From: Endozoicomonadaceae bacterium
GTDB lineage: Bacteria; Pseudomonadota; Gammaproteobacteria; Pseudomonadales; Endozoicomonadaceae
Reading direction: 5' to 3'
DNA length: 20,825 nt
Assembly (NCBI GenBank): GCA_015163815.1
Contig: JAAOIJ010000029.1
Location: 1 to 20,825, forward strand
Of the stretch, positions 13,701 through 20,825 are shown one piece after another. Below the pieces are notes generated by a model. That model was not told the origin of the DNA, made no database searches, and saw only the letters and a program-made list of their open reading frames with translations. Position numbers and translations under genes: made by a program. Position 1 is the stretch's first letter; each line of letters opens with the position of its first letter.

Positions 13701-16364
13701 GTGCATAATGATATTGATCCCATAGAAACCAAAGAATGGCTAGATGCATTAAACTCCGTTATCAACAGCAATGGACAAGAACGCATTCAATACCTGCTGC
13801 AACGCATGATAACTCAAGTGAATAACCAAGGTATTACAATATTTTCTCAAGTCTATACGCCTTATCGAAATACAATCCCTGTCTATCAGGAACCTTCTAT
13901 GCCGGGAGATCGTTTTATAGAACGTCAAATTCGATCTTTAGTTCGATGGAACGCAGTGGCTATGGTACAACGTGCCAATCAATTAGATTCCAGTTTAGGA
14001 GGTCATTTATCTAGCTTTGCCTCTAGTGCTACTTTATATGATGTTGCTTATAATCATTTTTTTAAAGGATATAATGAACAAACTGATGGCGATTTAATTT
14101 ATTTTCAAGGACATGCTTCTCCAGGCATTTATGCTCGTGCTTACTTAGAAGGACGCGTTAGTGAAGAAGATTTAATCTTTTTTAGACGAGAAACTCAAAA
14201 TGGTCACGGCTTATCTTCTTATCCTCATCCTTATTTAATGCCTGATTTTTGGCAATTTCCAACTGTATCCATGGGGTTAGGTCCAATTCAAGCAATTTAT
14301 CAAGCTTATTTCATGCAATATTTAGAAAATCGATCTTTTTTAAATAAAAATACTCGAAAAATATGGGCTTTTTTAGGTGATGGTGAAACAGATGAACCTG
14401 AATCTTTAGGTGCAATCTCATTAGCTAGTCGTGAAAAATTAGATAACCTTATTTTTGTTGTCAATTGTAATTTACAGCGACTAGATGGGCCGGTTCGTGG
14501 TAATGGTAAAATTATTCAAGAATTAGAAGGGATTTTTCATGGTGCAGGCTGGAATGTTATTAAAGTTATCTGGGGTAATCAATGGGATGCTTTACTGCAT
14601 CAAGATACGTCAGGTGTTTTACAGCGCATTATGGATGAAACGCTTGATGGTGATTATCAAAATCATAATAGAGGAGGTCAATGGATTCGAGAGCATTTCT
14701 TTGGGAAAGACCCTGAAGCACTCAAGCTTGTTAGTCATTTGTCAGATGAAGAATTAGCTAATTTAAATCGTGGCGGGCATGATCCAAAAAAAATATATGC
14801 AGCGTATCATGCCGCTGTCAATCATAAAGGAAAGCCAACCGTTATTTTAGCAAAAACAATCAAAGGGTATGGTTTAGGTTCTAATGTCGAAAGCACCATG
14901 GTTACGCATAATATTAAAAAATTATCTGAACAAGATTTACAGTATGTTAAAAATCGCTTTAATTTACCCATTAATAATGACCAACTAGCTGCCCTGCCTT
15001 TCATAAAACCTGAAGAAAATAGTGAAGAAAGTAAGTATTTACATGAAAAACGTACAAAATTAGGCGGACCTATTCCAACGCGTCGTCAAAAAACAACCCG
15101 GCTACTTAAAACACCTCCATTATCAGATTTTAAACAGATTACAAATGACTCAACTGATCGCGCTATTTCAACAACAATGGCACTCAATCGAATTTTTGAT
15201 GTCTTAATTAAAGATCAAACCATAGGTCAGCATGTCGTCCCTATTGTTTCGGATGAAGCCAGAACATTTGGTATGGAAGGATTATTTCGACGGATTGGTA
15301 TTTATGCTGGAGAAGGTCAAAAATATCAACCTCAAGATGCAGACAAATTAGCTTTTTATAAAGAATCTAAATCGGGTCAAATTTTAGAAATTGGTATTAG
15401 TGAAAGCGGAGCGCATGCCGCTTGGATTGCAGCTGCAACTTCATATAGTACACATAATATTCCGATGATCCCATTTTATATTTTTTATTCCATGTTTGGA
15501 TTTCAACGAACAGGTGACTTGGCCTGGTTATCGGGTGACGCTCGAGCACGTGGATTCTTAATTGGTGCAGTATCAGGCCGAACAACGTTAAATGGAGAAG
15601 GCTTACAGCATCAGGATGGGCATAGTCATATTTTAGCGAGCACCATTCCAAACTGCATTAGTTATGACCCTACTTTTAGTTATGAATTAGCTGTAATTAT
15701 TCAACATGGACTGAGTCGTTTGATTGAAAATCAAGATGATGTTTTTTATTATTTAACCGTTATGAATGAGAAATATGTCCATCCAGCTATGCCGCAAACT
15801 TCAGAAATTACTGAACAAATTATCAAAGGTTTATATTTATTTCAATCCATGAAGCCTTCTAAAAAGAAACGTGTTCAATTGATGGGATCAGGAACTATTT
15901 TCAATGAAGTCTTAGCAGCTTCGGACATATTAAATAAAGAATTTGATATTGAATCAGATATTTGGAGTGTAACCAGTTTTAATGAACTGAGAAAAGAAGG
16001 GTTAACAGTCGTACGTAACAATCGTTTGCAACCAAATCAACCTAATCAAAAAAGCTATGTAGAAACGATGTTAGCGGGCTATGAAGGTCCGGTGATTGCA
16101 GCGACAGACTATATGAGAATTTATGCGGATCAAATTCGAGAATTTGTCCCTAATTTATTTATTTCCTTAGGAACTGATGGTTTTGGGCGCTCTGATACAC
16201 GAGACAATTTAAGGCACTTTTTTGAAGTTAACCGTTATTTCATTGTGATATCTGCTTTATCTGGATTAGTAGAAAGCAATCAACTCGATATATCAATCCT
16301 GATAGAAGCTATGGATCGTTTTAAAATTGATGCAACAAAATGCTGTCCTTTTATTGAGACATAA
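13701..16364 (+). CDS. aceE: Pyruvate dehydrogenase E1 component (homodimeric type)
   Basis: The thiamine-diphosphate enzyme that decarboxylates pyruvate and acetylates the E2 lipoyl group. It has 887 residues from the GTG at 13701, or 892 from an ATG at 13686, as usual for the alpha2-type E1. The N-terminal E2-binding segment reads DIDPIETKEWLDAL. QGHASPG supplies an active-site His. The ThDP motif runs from GDGETDEPES to NCNLQRLDGP. SGESGAHAAW-like and LNGEGLQHQDGHSH segments follow. GTG 13701 is preferred because GGAGAG (13688-13693) lies 7 nt upstream of it, while the ATG at 13686 overlaps this site and lacks its own. aceF follows after 74 bp on the same strand. Confidence 0.97.
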   Translation: MHNDIDPIETKEWLDALNSVINSNGQERIQYLLQRMITQVNNQGITIFSQVYTPYRNTIPVYQEPSMPGDRFIERQIRSLVRWNAVAMVQRANQLDSSLGGHLSSFASSATLYDVAYNHFFKGYNEQTDGDLIYFQGHASPGIYARAYLEGRVSEEDLIFFRRETQNGHGLSSYPHPYLMPDFWQFPTVSMGLGPIQAIYQAYFMQYLENRSFLNKNTRKIWAFLGDGETDEPESLGAISLASREKLDNLIFVVNCNLQRLDGPVRGNGKIIQELEGIFHGAGWNVIKVIWGNQWDALLHQDTSGVLQRIMDETLDGDYQNHNRGGQWIREHFFGKDPEALKLVSHLSDEELANLNRGGHDPKKIYAAYHAAVNHKGKPTVILAKTIKGYGLGSNVESTMVTHNIKKLSEQDLQYVKNRFNLPINNDQLAALPFIKPEENSEESKYLHEKRTKLGGPIPTRRQKTTRLLKTPPLSDFKQITNDSTDRAISTTMALNRIFDVLIKDQTIGQHVVPIVSDEARTFGMEGLFRRIGIYAGEGQKYQPQDADKLAFYKESKSGQILEIGISESGAHAAWIAAATSYSTHNIPMIPFYIFYSMFGFQRTGDLAWLSGDARARGFLIGAVSGRTTLNGEGLQHQDGHSHILASTIPNCISYDPTFSYELAVIIQHGLSRLIENQDDVFYYLTVMNEKYVHPAMPQTSEITEQIIKGLYLFQSMKPSKKKRVQLMGSGTIFNEVLAASDILNKEFDIESDIWSVTSFNELRKEGLTVVRNNRLQPNQPNQKSYVETMLAGYEGPVIAATDYMRIYADQIREFVPNLFISLGTDGFGRSDTRDNLRHFFEVNRYFIVISALSGLVESNQLDISILIEAMDRFKIDATKCCPFIET

Positions 16365-16438
16365 TGACTTTCATATTGAAGACAATGGAAAAATAATACA
16401 ACATTTTATCCTGCAGACCGATTAAGAGTAATCAATCG

Positions 16439-18010
16439 ATGACTGAAGAACAAATCAAAGTACCCGATCTTGGTGGCATAGGTGAAGTCATTGAGATTCC
16501 TGTGAAAATAGGCGATAAGGTTGAACCTGAAGCTACTTTAGCTATTTTAGAATCTGACAAAGCCACCATGGAAATTCCTGCTCCAAAAGCAGGTATTATT
16601 TCAGCTATTGCTATTCAATTAGGGCAAACTTTAAAACAAGATGATGCCTTGATGACTTTACAGATTAATGTCGATTCAATTGAAACAGTTATCTCTAGCG
16701 AAACAATCTCTGGTTCGATATCACAACCTAGTCTATCAAATACGCCATCAACAATGGATACATCAAAATCTTCAATTCAAACCATTCATGTTCCTGAAAT
16801 AGGGGTGGATCAGGCCGTCATACTAGACATATTAGTGAATATAGGCGATCACGTATCCGTTGATATGCCTTTGGTGACATTAGAGTCTGACAAGGCATCT
16901 ATGGAAATCCCTTCACCTTATACCGGTCAAATTCAAACGATATTAGTCAAAGTGAATGATCAACTCAAACCAGGCGACCTCTTATTTAAAATACAAACAA
17001 CAGACTCTTCGTCGATTATACCTGTTCAAGCGACAGCAGAATCCATCACTTTGGATGCAGTCTCCATACCAAAAAAAACGACTCAACAACCTTTATCTTC
17101 TCCAATAAACAGCTGCGACACTTCAACAGTACATGCCGGACCAGCTGTCCGAAAACTAGCCAGAGAATTGGGTGTTTCCTTGGAGAAAATATCAGGATCT
17201 GGGCTACGTCAACGTATATTGAAAGAAGATGTGCATGATTTTGTACAAAAAACATTACAACAACCCCATTCAAATCCATCGACTACTACATCCGCTATTG
17301 ATTTTAGTCAATGGGGTGAAATTGAAACGATTCCATTAACAAGAATACAAAAAGTAGCTGCAAAACACTTTCAGCGAAGTTGGAATACAGTGCCTCATGT
17401 CACGCAATTTGATTTAGCTGATATTACAGAATTAGAAAACTTTAGAACAACCCATAAAGAACAAGCATTAGCCCGTGGTATTAAATTAACGCCATTACCT
17501 TTTTTATTAAAAGCTTGTAGTTATGCTTTATCTGCTATGCCTCAATTTTGCGCAGCTTTAAATGCAGAAGTCGATCAATTAATTTATAAGCGGTATATTC
17601 ATATTGGGATTGCAGTTGATACACCGGAAGGATTACTCGTGCCTGTTATTCGAAATGCAGATCAAAAAGGGTTATACGAATTAGCCATTGAATGTGTAGA
17701 ATTAGCAGCTAAAGCAAAAAATAAAAAATTGAAGCCTGATGAGCTTCAAGGAGGTTGTTTTACTATCTCTAGCTTAGGTTCTATTGGAGGTACTGCTTTT
17801 ACCCCCATTATCAATACACCAGAGTTAGCTATTTTAGGTGTTTCAAAGGCTAGTTATCAACCACAATGGAAGGGTGACTCCTTCATTCCTCGACTCATGC
17901 TTCCTTTATCACTTTCTTATGATCATCGCGCTATTAATGGGGCAGATGCAGCGCGCTTTACTCAATTAATGCATGAACTTTTAAGTGATATTAGGCGGCT
18001 ACTCTTATAA
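16439..18010 (+). CDS. aceF: Pyruvate dehydrogenase E2 component, dihydrolipoyl acetyltransferase
   Basis: A 523-residue E2 core protein that transfers the acetyl group to CoA. Domains in order: lipoyl domain 1 (about 1-76, lipoyl Lys41 in ESDKATMEIP), a Ser/Thr linker, lipoyl domain 2 (about 114-187, Lys152 in ESDKASMEIP), the peripheral-subunit-binding domain (about 233-268, AGPAVRKLARELGVS), a linker and the catalytic domain (about 295-523). The catalytic motif reads DHRAINGADAARF, with His496 and Asn500 in place of the Asp of HxxxDG; the same Asn is known in the Azotobacter enzyme, so activity is expected. It has two lipoyl domains, against three in E. coli. It pairs with aceE upstream. 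No E3 (lpd) gene follows; the next gene is convergent. Confidence 0.97.
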   Translation: MTEEQIKVPDLGGIGEVIEIPVKIGDKVEPEATLAILESDKATMEIPAPKAGIISAIAIQLGQTLKQDDALMTLQINVDSIETVISSETISGSISQPSLSNTPSTMDTSKSSIQTIHVPEIGVDQAVILDILVNIGDHVSVDMPLVTLESDKASMEIPSPYTGQIQTILVKVNDQLKPGDLLFKIQTTDSSSIIPVQATAESITLDAVSIPKKTTQQPLSSPINSCDTSTVHAGPAVRKLARELGVSLEKISGSGLRQRILKEDVHDFVQKTLQQPHSNPSTTTSAIDFSQWGEIETIPLTRIQKVAAKHFQRSWNTVPHVTQFDLADITELENFRTTHKEQALARGIKLTPLPFLLKACSYALSAMPQFCAALNAEVDQLIYKRYIHIGIAVDTPEGLLVPVIRNADQKGLYELAIECVELAAKAKNKKLKPDELQGGCFTISSLGSIGGTAFTPIINTPELAILGVSKASYQPQWKGDSFIPRLMLPLSLSYDHRAINGADAARFTQLMHELLSDIRRLLL

Positions 18011-18058
18011 TCAATAAGCTACTTTTAATAAAAAATAGAAACGAGTCATTTAATATGC

Positions 18059-20401
18059 TTATTCAAGGAGTTGTGCAAACTGAAGCGTATTGTGACCATT
18101 TTCAGATATCTTTTGTAATGTGTTGAATTGACCAGCTGTTTGAACACCTTTATCGCCACGTGACGCTCTAAAAGTACTAATTGCTTGAGTTAAGTTATTT
18201 GATTTTTTTCCTTGTAATTGGCTTTCAACTTGATCCATCGCTACAATAAGCGTACCTGTTCGTCCGATTCCTGCTGTACAATGCACGGTAATCGGCTTAG
18301 ATAAATCAGGATTAATTTGACGTGCTAATAATGATAAAGCAATCATGTCTGAAGGCACGCCTGATGTTTTATCAGGAAAATCATTATGCATCAAACGTGT
18401 ATGCGGTTTTCCATCGATTAATAACGATTGTATGGTAAATTTACCATCCATGACAGATGATTCCCCTAAATTTTGAACAACAATACCTGTGTCATAGGTT
18501 TTAGTTTGGCCTGGCGCTGGCGCATACTCTGTTCGAGAACGCCATCCATCAGCTATTTTCGTTAAATCGATAGATACAGGTACTTCTTTATTGGCTAACA
18601 TATTCCAATACTGTCCGATATTACCAGGATTTTTACCTTCTGCTGCTTTAGGTCCTTGACTGGCTATAAAATGTCGACCAGAAGGCATTGTGATTTCATT
18701 TGCATGAAATAAGTGTTTTTGCATGGCATTTTTTACAGCAGTTTTTGCATTACAGACTAACGCTTTTTGCGTAGCAAATCTGGGATTTGTTTTGATTGTA
18801 AACTCAGAACTATTCATTAAATTAAGATCGCTTGTCTTCATGTTATGCACAGGTAAATTATCATATGATTGTTGAATCTCTGTTGGTATCTCATTTTGTG
18901 CTTCGACTTGCATATCGTGGTTTAATTGACTCATATTATGCATGATTTGTCTACCTAGCTGCTGAATATTATCTCTTAAATCTGATGCGTCTGTTTTAAA
19001 ATAAGAGAGATTTTCAGATTGAGCTGTTTGAATTGGACTGGCAATATTCAACAATTCGTTTAATCTGTTTAATACAGCTAATTGTGCCGTTTTTTCTTTA
19101 GGAATGCTTTTTTGTAATGTTTTTGCAGCGATAGATATGATGTCTTCAGGAGAGCCTTGTAGTGTATTTTTGAATGTATTTGATTTGCGTTTTGCCCAAG
19201 ATTTTAAAGCAATATCAGCAACTGCACGATGACCTTCGGTTTTTCGATCAATATTGCACCACTTCTTATAAAGTACTTGTGTTGGATCGTTTGACTCATA
19301 TGTTTTTAATTGTGTTTCCAACATTTTTTCAGCAGCAGGGTTTGGATGATTCTCTACAATATATTTTGCAATTATGTCAACGGAATTGCTTGTATCAATC
19401 GAATGACTTAAATCAATTGAGTTATTTAAATGCAATTCTTGTAATGAAGCTATCGCACTATTAAAAGCCGCTGGCGGCACGAAAGTCTGCTGCATGATGC
19501 TTTTAGCCTGTGTAATGATCGTTGAAAGCTTCATTGTTTTGTTTGGATTAAGTTTCGTCATTAAACGTGCTGCTTTATCTGGAGCCCATAATTTAATTGC
19601 TATTTGGGATATTTTTTTATCTCTCGGAGTCATTTTGCTTTCTAAATGTAAAAGCCCACGTATACTTGGACCTGCTTGTTTCAATTTACTTTCTAAAAGA
19701 GCATCACCGTCTATAGGATTTTCAATCGAAAAATCTGCAATCTCTGCTAAAGAGCTATTGATATCAATCGTGGGCTGAACATGGCCTGCAGCTTGTAGAT
19801 CAATAGAGGTAGAAGCCTGAGGCATGTCGATGAGAGGGTAAGCTGCTCCTGAAATATTCTGATTCAGTATCATGTGCACTTCGTTAATTGCTTGATTTAT
19901 TAACACTTCCACCTTTTTTAAATTTTCAACCCGTGCATCACTTTGAGTGCCTGTTGTTTTTTTATCAATTAATGTTTGAAGGTTATTTTTCAGTACTAAT
20001 AATTGATCGCGTCGTTTTGAAAGAGGTAAATTTGAGCCTAGTTGATTGTAAGTATCGACCGAAGTTAAAAAAGCTTTATATTTTTTACTATGCATTTTAG
20101 CGGTTTTAGGGATACCTGCTATATCTGTCACTGCTGTTTTATCAACGACAATTTTTAACTGCGAGGCATCAAATGGTGTATCTGCTATTGTTAAGGCTGA
20201 AGGAGATATTGTTCGATTAGCCAGCGGTTTTGTTGGTAAAGGGTTTGTGCTTTTGGATGTGAATGTTGAATTAACAGATATCATTGTCTGGACACTTCGA
20301 CCTGCTTTTAAAGCAACAGGGCTACTAGATGGTGCTAGTTGAGAAGCACGATCTATTCTAGGTGTTAGAGGTTGTTGAATGCCGCCAGTGCCTTGTCCCA
20401 T
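18059..20401 (-). CDS. Large protein with C-terminal YopH/SptP-like protein tyrosine phosphatase domain, putative secreted effector
   Basis: About 780 residues from the ATG at 20401 (AAGGA 8 nt upstream; in-frame ATG 20410 and TTG 20434 are less likely). The classical tyrosine phosphatase domain spans about 540-770: FIASQGP (578-584, substrate-loop neighbour motif), QYWNML, a WPD-loop equivalent DFPDKTSGVP (674-683) with Asp677 as likely general acid, the P-loop HCTAGIGRTGT (Cys708, Arg714), and the Q-loop segment VQTAGQF. The first 60 residues hold 16 Ser/Thr and a single acidic residue, like a type III secretion signal. A helical module of about 105 residues is duplicated at about 219-325 and 344-452. 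No signal peptide or membrane segment is seen. It is probably a translocated effector acting on host phosphotyrosine; secretion is inferred. It converges on aceF with a 48-bp gap. Confidence 0.85.
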   Translation of the reverse strand: MGQGTGGIQQPLTPRIDRASQLAPSSSPVALKAGRSVQTMISVNSTFTSKSTNPLPTKPLANRTISPSALTIADTPFDASQLKIVVDKTAVTDIAGIPKTAKMHSKKYKAFLTSVDTYNQLGSNLPLSKRRDQLLVLKNNLQTLIDKKTTGTQSDARVENLKKVEVLINQAINEVHMILNQNISGAAYPLIDMPQASTSIDLQAAGHVQPTIDINSSLAEIADFSIENPIDGDALLESKLKQAGPSIRGLLHLESKMTPRDKKISQIAIKLWAPDKAARLMTKLNPNKTMKLSTIITQAKSIMQQTFVPPAAFNSAIASLQELHLNNSIDLSHSIDTSNSVDIIAKYIVENHPNPAAEKMLETQLKTYESNDPTQVLYKKWCNIDRKTEGHRAVADIALKSWAKRKSNTFKNTLQGSPEDIISIAAKTLQKSIPKEKTAQLAVLNRLNELLNIASPIQTAQSENLSYFKTDASDLRDNIQQLGRQIMHNMSQLNHDMQVEAQNEIPTEIQQSYDNLPVHNMKTSDLNLMNSSEFTIKTNPRFATQKALVCNAKTAVKNAMQKHLFHANEITMPSGRHFIASQGPKAAEGKNPGNIGQYWNMLANKEVPVSIDLTKIADGWRSRTEYAPAPGQTKTYDTGIVVQNLGESSVMDGKFTIQSLLIDGKPHTRLMHNDFPDKTSGVPSDMIALSLLARQINPDLSKPITVHCTAGIGRTGTLIVAMDQVESQLQGKKSNNLTQAISTFRASRGDKGVQTAGQFNTLQKISENGHNTLQFAQLLE
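19046..19747 (-). repeat. Internal duplication within the phosphatase gene (two diverged units of about 105 codons)
   Basis: Unit A (19747-19427) and unit B (19372-19046) encode matching patterns: SIENP / IVENHP, then LLESKLK / MLETQLK, then ISQIAIKLWA / VADIALKSWA, then IITQAKSIMQ / IISIAAKTLQ, and ASLQELHLNN / NRLNELLNIA. The match is at protein level by eye; the DNA has diverged. Both units are predicted helical and are separated by about 18 residues rich in Ser, Asp and Ile. Confidence 0.6.
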
Positions 20402-20438
20402 GAAGCTCATCCTTGTTGCTTTTTCAATAATCAAGAGT

Positions 20439-20453
20439 CTTTAATATTTAAAG
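20439..20453 (-). promoter_or_regulatory. Perfect inverted repeat upstream of the phosphatase gene, possible operator
   Basis: CTTTAA-TAT-TTAAAG is a 15-bp palindrome about 38 bp before the ATG at 20401. A possible minus-strand promoter lies just upstream (TTGTAA at 20515-20510, TATAAA at 20490-20485, spacer 19 bp, longer than ideal). The palindrome contains TTAATATT, reminiscent of PmrA-type sites controlling effectors in Legionella and Coxiella, but AT-rich DNA yields such matches by chance. Confidence 0.3.
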
Positions 20454-20600
20454 TATAGCTGGTTTAAGAATCCATCTCCGGTATTTTATATGATTATCAT
20501 GATTTTTTTTTACAATACAATATGCTTTCATTCGATTCGGTGCTATTCAAACAGGTCACTCTGCTGCTCAGAGATCATTCAAAAGATCAACATATATTCT

Positions 20601-20657
20601 GAGACCTTTGCAATAAGACAAAAAAGACTCCTGATATGATCTTTTTTATTAAAATAG
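20601..20657. mobile_element. MITE-like repeat, copy 3 (left part only, cut by IS30-type sequence)
   Basis: Positions 20601-20657 match the first 57 bases of the repeat at 8441-8580, including the GAGACCTTTGCAATAAG end. Homology stops abruptly after AAAATAG, where IS30-type sequence begins. The remaining 83 bp are missing from this window, and may lie beyond the other end of the IS. Confidence 0.8.
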
Positions 20658-20663
20658 GCCCAT

Positions 20664-20825
20664 TCAACCATGAAGTGCAACACTTAAAGGTTTTTCTATT
20701 CCTCGCATAACTTCATTAGGTGTTCGATAGTTTAACACTTTTCTAGGTCTATTATTGAGTGCTTTTTGAATCGCTAAAATCTCATCATTTTCTATGCCTA
20801 TAAACTCTGTTTTCTTTGGCAGATA
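20664..20825 (-). CDS. IS30-family transposase, C-terminal part (runs off the window edge)
   Basis: The minus strand encodes 53 residues ending at the TGA at 20666-20664. It begins YLPKKTEFIGIENDEILAIQ, continues KALNNRPRKVLNYRTPNEVM and ends in a short tail closing ALHG. 'LPK.T.F' followed by 'LN.RPRK.L.YRTP.EV' is the hallmark C-terminal end of IS30-family DDE transposases. The reading frame is clean over all visible codons, so this copy may be intact outside the window. It is inserted into the repeat at 20601-20657. A diverged scrap of the same gene lies at 8177-8265. Confidence 0.85.
   Translation of the reverse strand, partial: YLPKKTEFIGIENDEILAIQKALNNRPRKVLNYRTPNEVMRGIEKPLSVALHG

Noticed and set aside
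17923..17945. Asn in place of the catalytic Asp of the AceF HxxxDG motif (DHRAINGADA)
   Set aside because: The Azotobacter vinelandii E2p is known to have His and Asn at these positions and is active, so this is a normal variant, not an inactivating change.
19174..19778. Two plus-strand open frames of 94-96 codons inside the phosphatase gene
   Set aside because: They lie wholly antisense to a coding region with strong motif and repeat support. They are Leu/Phe-rich shadows with no recognisable family.
20380..20401. N-terminal MGQGTGG of the phosphatase as a host N-myristoylation site
   Set aside because: Gly2 is present, but the favoured Ser/Thr at position 6 is Gly, so the match is poor. 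The start codon is also inferred.
1..20825. tRNA, rRNA or CRISPR arrays
   Set aside because: No conserved TPsiC-type arm, no rRNA-like segment and no regularly spaced direct repeats were seen on reading the window. The three MITE-like copies are far apart and not spacer-separated.

Overview
The window is AT-rich, gene-sparse bacterial DNA. The gene set points to a gammaproteobacterium: class I fumarase, str operon, FtsY, an RpoH with the RpoH box, a mutY-yggX pair, and a homodimeric pyruvate dehydrogenase E1 followed by a two-lipoyl E2. Long intergenic stretches, decayed genes, short IS remnants, a mobile 140-bp repeat family and a large eukaryotic-style tyrosine phosphatase together suggest a host-associated, probably intracellular lineage. 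From memory its EF-Tu resembles the Coxiella/Legionella side of the class, but no species is assigned and that placement is inference.

Layout. Positions 1-61 look like the right end of an IS5-type element. A cold-shock protein (358-576) and a class I fumarase (906-2432) follow. The str operon, rpsL-rpsG-fusA-tuf (2829-7344), ends at a strong hairpin. It stands alone: fumarase, not rpoC, lies upstream, and no S10-operon gene follows tuf. Positions 7388-8944 are a gene graveyard holding a decayed possible secreted-protein gene, a fragment of an IS30-type transposase gene and a complete 140-bp MITE-like repeat.

The minus strand then carries rpoH (8945-9817), ftsY (10027-11133), yggX (11538-11804) and mutY (11801-12925). 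ftsE and ftsX, which normally sit between ftsY and rpoH, are missing from that place. A second repeat copy lies between mutY and the divergent aceE-aceF pair (13701-18010). No lpd gene follows aceF.

Convergent with aceF is the most distinctive gene, 18059-20401 (minus): a protein of about 780 residues with a Ser/Thr-rich, acid-poor N-terminus, a duplicated helical module of about 105 residues and a C-terminal YopH/SptP-like protein tyrosine phosphatase domain. It looks like a secreted effector. The window ends with a third repeat copy cut by an IS30-type transposase gene that runs off the edge.

The housekeeping genes cover translation (S12, S7, EF-G, EF-Tu), protein targeting (FtsY), heat shock (sigma-32), oxidative-damage repair (MutY, YggX) and entry into the TCA cycle (PDH E1/E2, fumarase). 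Main points for a second look: the phosphatase, Arg at the streptomycin-resistance position of S12, an insertion in the EF-Tu G domain, the loss of ftsEX from its usual place, and the recently active repeat family.
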